DNA of 64,000 bases from positions 1,309,730 through 1,373,729 of the forward strand of contig CAIIXF020000007.1 in assembly GCA_903813345.2 (NCBI GenBank). The letters are read 5' to 3'. Made by a program: the position numbers and the translations under genes. Origin of the DNA: Owenia fusiformis (lineage: Eukaryota > Annelida > Polychaeta > Sabellida > Oweniidae). The notes beneath the pieces are model-generated. The model was not told where the DNA came from. It saw nothing but the letters and a program-made list of their open reading frames with translations, and did no database searches. Shown piece by piece: positions 59,450-64,000 of the stretch. The number at the start of each line of letters is the position of its first letter. Position 1 is the first letter of the stretch.

Positions 59450-61490
59450 GAACAGCAGTGTAGTTAATATATGTGCAGCTTGTTGTAGTACACGTGCCCT
59501 TTGCTCGATACTTCTTACCACCCACTAGGGAATGGCACGAATGAAAGTTTGAACAGCAGTGTAGTTAATATATGTGCAGCTTGTTGTAGTACAAGTGCCC
59601 TGTGCTCGATACTTCATACCACCCACTAGGGAATGGCACGAATGAATGTTTGAACAGCAGTGTAGTTAATATATGTGCAGCTTGTTGTAGTACACGTGCC
59701 CTATGCTCGATACTTCTTACCATCCACTAGGGAATGGCACGAATGAAAGTTTGAACAGCAGTGTAGTTAATATATGTGCAGCTTGTTGTAGTACAAGTGC
59801 CCTGTGCTCGATACTTCATACCACCCACTAGGGAATGGCACGAATGAAAGTTTGAACAGCAGTGTAGTTAATATATGTGCAGCTTGTTGTAGTACACGTG
59901 CCCTATGCTCGATACTTCTTACCATCCACTAGGGAATGGCACGAATGAAAGTTTGAACAGCAGTGTAGTTAATATATGTATGTATTAACCACACTGATGT
60001 TCAAACTTTCATTCGTGCGATTCCTTAGTGGATGGCACGAATGAAAGTTTGAACAGCAGTGTAGTTAATATATGTGCAGCTTGTTGTAGTACAAGTGCCC
60101 TGTGCTCGATACTTCATACCATCCACTAGGGAATGGCACGAATGAAGTTTGAACAGCAGTGTAGTTAATATATGTGCAGCTTGTTGTAGTACAAGTGCCC
60201 TGTGCTCGATACTTCATACCATCCACTAGGGAATGGCACGAATGAAAGTTTGAACAGCAGTGTAGTTAATATATGTATGTATTAACCACACTGATGTTCA
60301 AACTTTCATTCGTGCGATTCCCTAGTGGATGGCACGAATGAAAGTTTGAACAGCAGTGTAGTTAATATATGTGCAGCTTGTTGTAGTACAAGTGCCCTGT
60401 GCTCGATACTTCTTACCATTCACTAGGGAATGGCACGAATGAAATTTTGAACAGCAGTGTAGTTAATATATGTGCAGCTTGTTGTAGTACAAGTGCCCTG
60501 TGCTCGATACTTCTTACCATCCACTAGGGAATCGCACGTATGAAAGTTTGAACATCAGTGTGGTTAATACATGTACAGCTTATTAAAGGTCAAATACCCT
60601 GTGCTCGATACGTCTTACCATCCACTAGGGAATGGCATGAATGAAAGTTTGGACAGCAGTGTGGTTAATACATGTACAGCTTGTTAAAGGTCAAATACCC
60701 TGTGCTCGATACGTCTTACCATCCACTAGGGAATGGCATGAATGAAAGTTTGGACAGCAGTGTGGTTAATACATGTACAGCTTGTTATAGGTCAAATACC
60801 CTGTGCTCGATACTTTTGCCATCCACTAGGGGATGGCACGAATGAAACTTTGAACAGCAGTGTGGTTAATACATGTACAGCTTGTTATAGGTCAAATACC
60901 CTGTGCTCGATACTTTTTACCATCCACTAGGGAATGGCACGAATGAAAGTTTGAACAGCAGTGTGATTAATACATGTACAGCTTGTTATAGGTCAAATAC
61001 CCTGTGCTCGATACTTTTTACCATCCACTAGGGGATGGCACGAATGAAAGTTTGAACAGCAGTGTGGTTAATACATGTACAGCTTGTTATAGGTCAAATA
61101 CCCTTTGCTCGATACGTCTTACCATCCACTAGGGAGTGTCACGAATGAAAGTTTGAATAGCAGTATGGTTAATACATGTACCACTTGTCATAGGTCAAAT
61201 ACCATGTTTTCGATACGTCTTACCATCCACTAGGGGATGGCACGAATGAAAGTTTGAACAGCAGGTTCGAACAGCAGTGTTGTTAAAACATGAACAGCTT
61301 GTACTTTATATGTCAGATGCTCTGTGCTCGATGATACGTCTTACCATCCACTAGAGGGATGACACGAATGAAGGTTCGAAGAGCAGTGTTGTAAAAACAT
61401 GTACAGCTTTTAATAGGTAAACTGCTCTGTGCTCGTTCACACATAAAGGGAATGGCACAAATGACGGTTTGAACAGCTGTGTAGTTGAAC
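59450..61490 (+). repeat. 101-bp satellite with palindromic junctions, about 20 copies
   Basis: The unit includes GTTTGAACAGCAGTGTAGTT, CCCTGTGCTCGATACTTC and CCACTAGGGAATGGCACGAA. Early copies (59450-60540) are very similar. Later ones form a second subtype (GTGGTTAATACATGTACAGC, TAGGTCAAATACC) and decay from about 61130. Two places (about 59976-60046 and 60274-60345) hold short inverted copies, producing near-perfect palindromes, about 298 bases apart. Confidence 0.95.
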
Positions 61491-62088
61491 TGTCCCATAG
61501 TCCTGTGATCATTGATTGTGATATCGATTTTTTAATTGTGATCAAAGATCATAGTTTAAGATATTTGGGGATGGCTTTCCTTATTACTGGTGTTACTCGT
61601 TAATGTTTTATTTTCTCTGCTTTAACACCGTTTGGTATTTCCCGTTGACACTTGTGCATGCGTGTTCACTTCATATTACCCACTTGTTGATGGCAGGGAT
61701 AAAAGTGATCATGAGAATATGTAAGAAGTTATATTTCTTAAGAACGAGAGCGAGGGGAAAATCGAGGAAAATCTCGCTTCAACACAAAACATCAAACTTG
61801 GAGTGGCATTCTCCACAAATGGGCAAAAAGTCGGAGTCACGCTTGACAATCCAGGAATTGACACTTTCCTCAAATGGCAAAAAGGCGGAGTTATATGATG
61901 GCTGGTAGTTTGTATGTCAGGATTCTTGGAGAAAAGAGACCTGAATCTAGGCTTTTGCTCGTTCACATCCAAGCAACTCGCAAAACCTCGTCTCAAATAT
62001 ATCTCCAACCCAATCAGAGGTTCCCAATTTGAATGTCGAAATTGCATATTAATTCTCAGGTTTCGGAACATATACATATATATATAAT
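61491..62088. other. No gene seen
   Basis: Non-coding spacer between the array and its inverted orphan copy. Confidence 0.35.
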
Positions 62089-62162
62089 ATAGTTGTACAT
62101 GTATTAACTACATTGCTGTTCAAACTTTCATTCGTGCCATCCCCTAGTGGATGGTAAGAAGT
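62089..62162 (-). repeat. Orphan inverted unit of the 101-bp satellite
   Basis: A single reversed copy (GTTCAAACTTTCATTCGTGC, then CCATCCCCTAGTGGATGG) lies about 600 bases beyond the array end, facing it. Confidence 0.75.
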
Positions 62163-63559
62163 ATATATATGACATCATGTGGCATTAGCAAAAGTTTAAA
62201 CAGCGCTAGCTCCATCATCCATACTGTAAACAATGGGTGATGCAATAGTTACATAAAAAAATCTCTTCAGCCTAACAATTTACGAAGTATATAATTGAAG
62301 TATATAATCACAGTTAGTATTCTACGTCTCGAGTAACAGATAAGTATAATACTGTTAAGGCCTTTATCTTCTGTCGCCAGTGATGTCTCATTAATTGTGT
62401 TAGCTCGACTTCCTACATCCAGACGTGATACATCTAGATTTTATAGACAAGATTGTTGTAAAACCCTCATCCCACAAGGTGCAATATCTGGTGAATCGTG
62501 CTATTATAGTGTAATGTATTAGATGTTAGAACAGGTTACATATTGTTAACCTTGTCTGCCATATTATATTAAGATAAATTACCAGCTTGCAAACTATAAA
62601 AAGGACATAATATCAGGAAGCGCAGGGAGAGTTACAATTAAAATCAGAGGCACTTAAACCGCTATAACCCCCATCTATTAAAAAGTCAGTGGAGAATTTT
62701 GGTTGTGTCAACATTGATTCAAAGTAGATCCCAGTTATATAATTGTAACATAATTGAAATTTTGCCAAACACATGGCATCCCTTTTTGGCAAAATATAGA
62801 TAATTGGAGCAGTCCATTACTTCAGTCAAATTAAGAAAGTCACAGTTGCCTTAGAATAAATGAAATACAAGCATTATATCAGGTAGCTATAGGGTACCAT
62901 CTGCAAACTGTAAATATAAGTATCAGTACTAGTAGTTCAATCTGAATTCCACATAGCCGGGTGTATTGCATGGAATGGAGTATTAGAATAGAAATCTTTT
63001 CATTATCTATATTAATGATTCTCCTTTCCATCCAACATCCAATGGCAAACATGAACGTATGAATTAAGTACACTACAGTAAACCTTTGCCAAACCTTCTG
63101 TCATATTTGATTTAGACACTTTTTATAATTTATGGAATTGATGTCCTCGCCAACGAATTATCGAAACGTTATTTATTGCTTGACTTTCCAAACTATGTAA
63201 ATAATTAGCAAAATGTTTATGATTTCTTATGACATAGGTAGTTATGTCGTCATGCGTGTGAAAAGTATTACATGGCTCGGTCCAGAAACTACAATCTTTT
63301 AAAGCACATCTGACATCCAATGGTTCTACAAACAAACCTCTCCAATCATCAGTAAAGCACTCTATGTCAGAACCATTCCAAATTGAATGTTCAATGCCAT
63401 TATTGGATTCACTTGGTACATGACAGAATCCAGACTAGTGATCTACCCTCTTGAATATCTGCGTCGTATCAAAACAGGAATCACATTTAAGATTTAGGAC
63501 TGTTCTAGATAGCATAAACATGTGCGATAATACACAAGAAATCACATAAACATAGAATT
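62163..63559. other. No gene seen
   Basis: AT-rich non-coding sequence. Confidence 0.35.
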
Positions 63560-63564
63560 AAACA

Positions 63565-63640
63565 TAGGGGCTGACTATATTGCTTAGTCTATAAGTATCA
63601 TAGGGGCTGATTGTATTGCTTAGTCTGTAAGTGTCATAGG
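63565..63640 (+). repeat. Two-copy 42-bp tandem repeat
   Basis: ATAGGGGCTGA, TATTGCTTAGTCT and TAAGT(A/G)TCATAGG recur twice in a row. Confidence 0.6.
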
Positions 63641-64000
63641 ATGTAATAATCTTCAAGGGAGAGAGCCCAATCCAATAGAGCAGCACGACGAACCAGATGC
63701 GTCTTAACTTTAAAGGACCCTAATGAATCCGAATGGAATCTTATAATTCTTCAGATTTGTAGAATAAGGATAAGTGTTTTAAGGAGTAAGTTCTATAGCG
63801 TTCTTTGTTTTGAATGACTTTGATTGAGATATTTAGATTGACGTACACTTGGTGAAATCGTTAAAATAATATATAAAAAGATGTTTTATTTTCAAATATT
63901 TGTGTAAAAAGATGCGTAATAATACAGTATTTCCATTCAGTATTGTAATTATTATATTATATTATGAAGGAAAAAAATATAATCAGCATAATATACTACA
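63641..64000. other. No gene seen
   Basis: AT-rich sequence to the window end. Confidence 0.35.

Overview
This window looks like nuclear DNA of a multicellular animal, probably a marine invertebrate. It has spliced genes with GT-AG introns, a Polinton (Maverick) DNA transposon, a non-LTR retrotransposon, many non-autonomous DNA transposons with terminal inverted repeats, several satellite arrays and very few host exons. Nothing I can read fixes the species.

Layout. 1-780 is a fold-back repeat. 1271-2675 is a PIF/Harbinger-like non-autonomous element with a TAA duplication. 3797-12353 is the main feature: an 8,557-bp Polinton derivative flanked by an exact 6-bp target duplication (ATGGTG), with 2,386-bp terminal inverted repeats. 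Each arm carries a complete chromodomain integrase gene and the 3' half of the packaging-ATPase gene. The centre holds a protein-primed DNA polymerase gene cut off at its 5' end by the left arm junction, plus the complete two-exon ATPase gene. It sits inside an older reverse-transcriptase-like ORF, whose two halves read in frame across the empty site. 12660-20730 is mostly quiet, with one candidate host exon, a short MITE and a three-unit repeat. 20733-23115 is a second Harbinger-like element with a further inverted-repeat element inside it. 24669-24994 is another candidate host exon. 25794-26591 is an inverted-repeat element abutting a non-LTR retrotransposon (26592-29852). 32-34 kb has palindromes and AT-rich repeats. 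34410-40320 is a 5.9-kb non-coding element made of a roughly 180-bp repeat in opposite orientations, with a TTAA-flanked MITE inserted in it. 41814-44203 is a mariner-like non-autonomous element. Three tandem arrays follow: 22 bp (about 44845-46374), 103 bp (about 49990-52275) and 101 bp (59450-61490). The rest is AT-rich DNA with no gene I can support.

How it works together. The only coherent gene set is the Polinton: polymerase, ATPase and integrase. No capsid, penton or protease gene is present. The element looks like a rearranged deletion derivative: its right third was copied in inverted orientation over the left half, and the product then integrated, since a clean target duplication surrounds the rearranged form. 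Two Ser/Thr-rich exons on the minus strand (14966-15235 and 24669-24986), each with a start codon and a phase-0 donor, may be alternative first exons of a host gene whose body lies outside the window.
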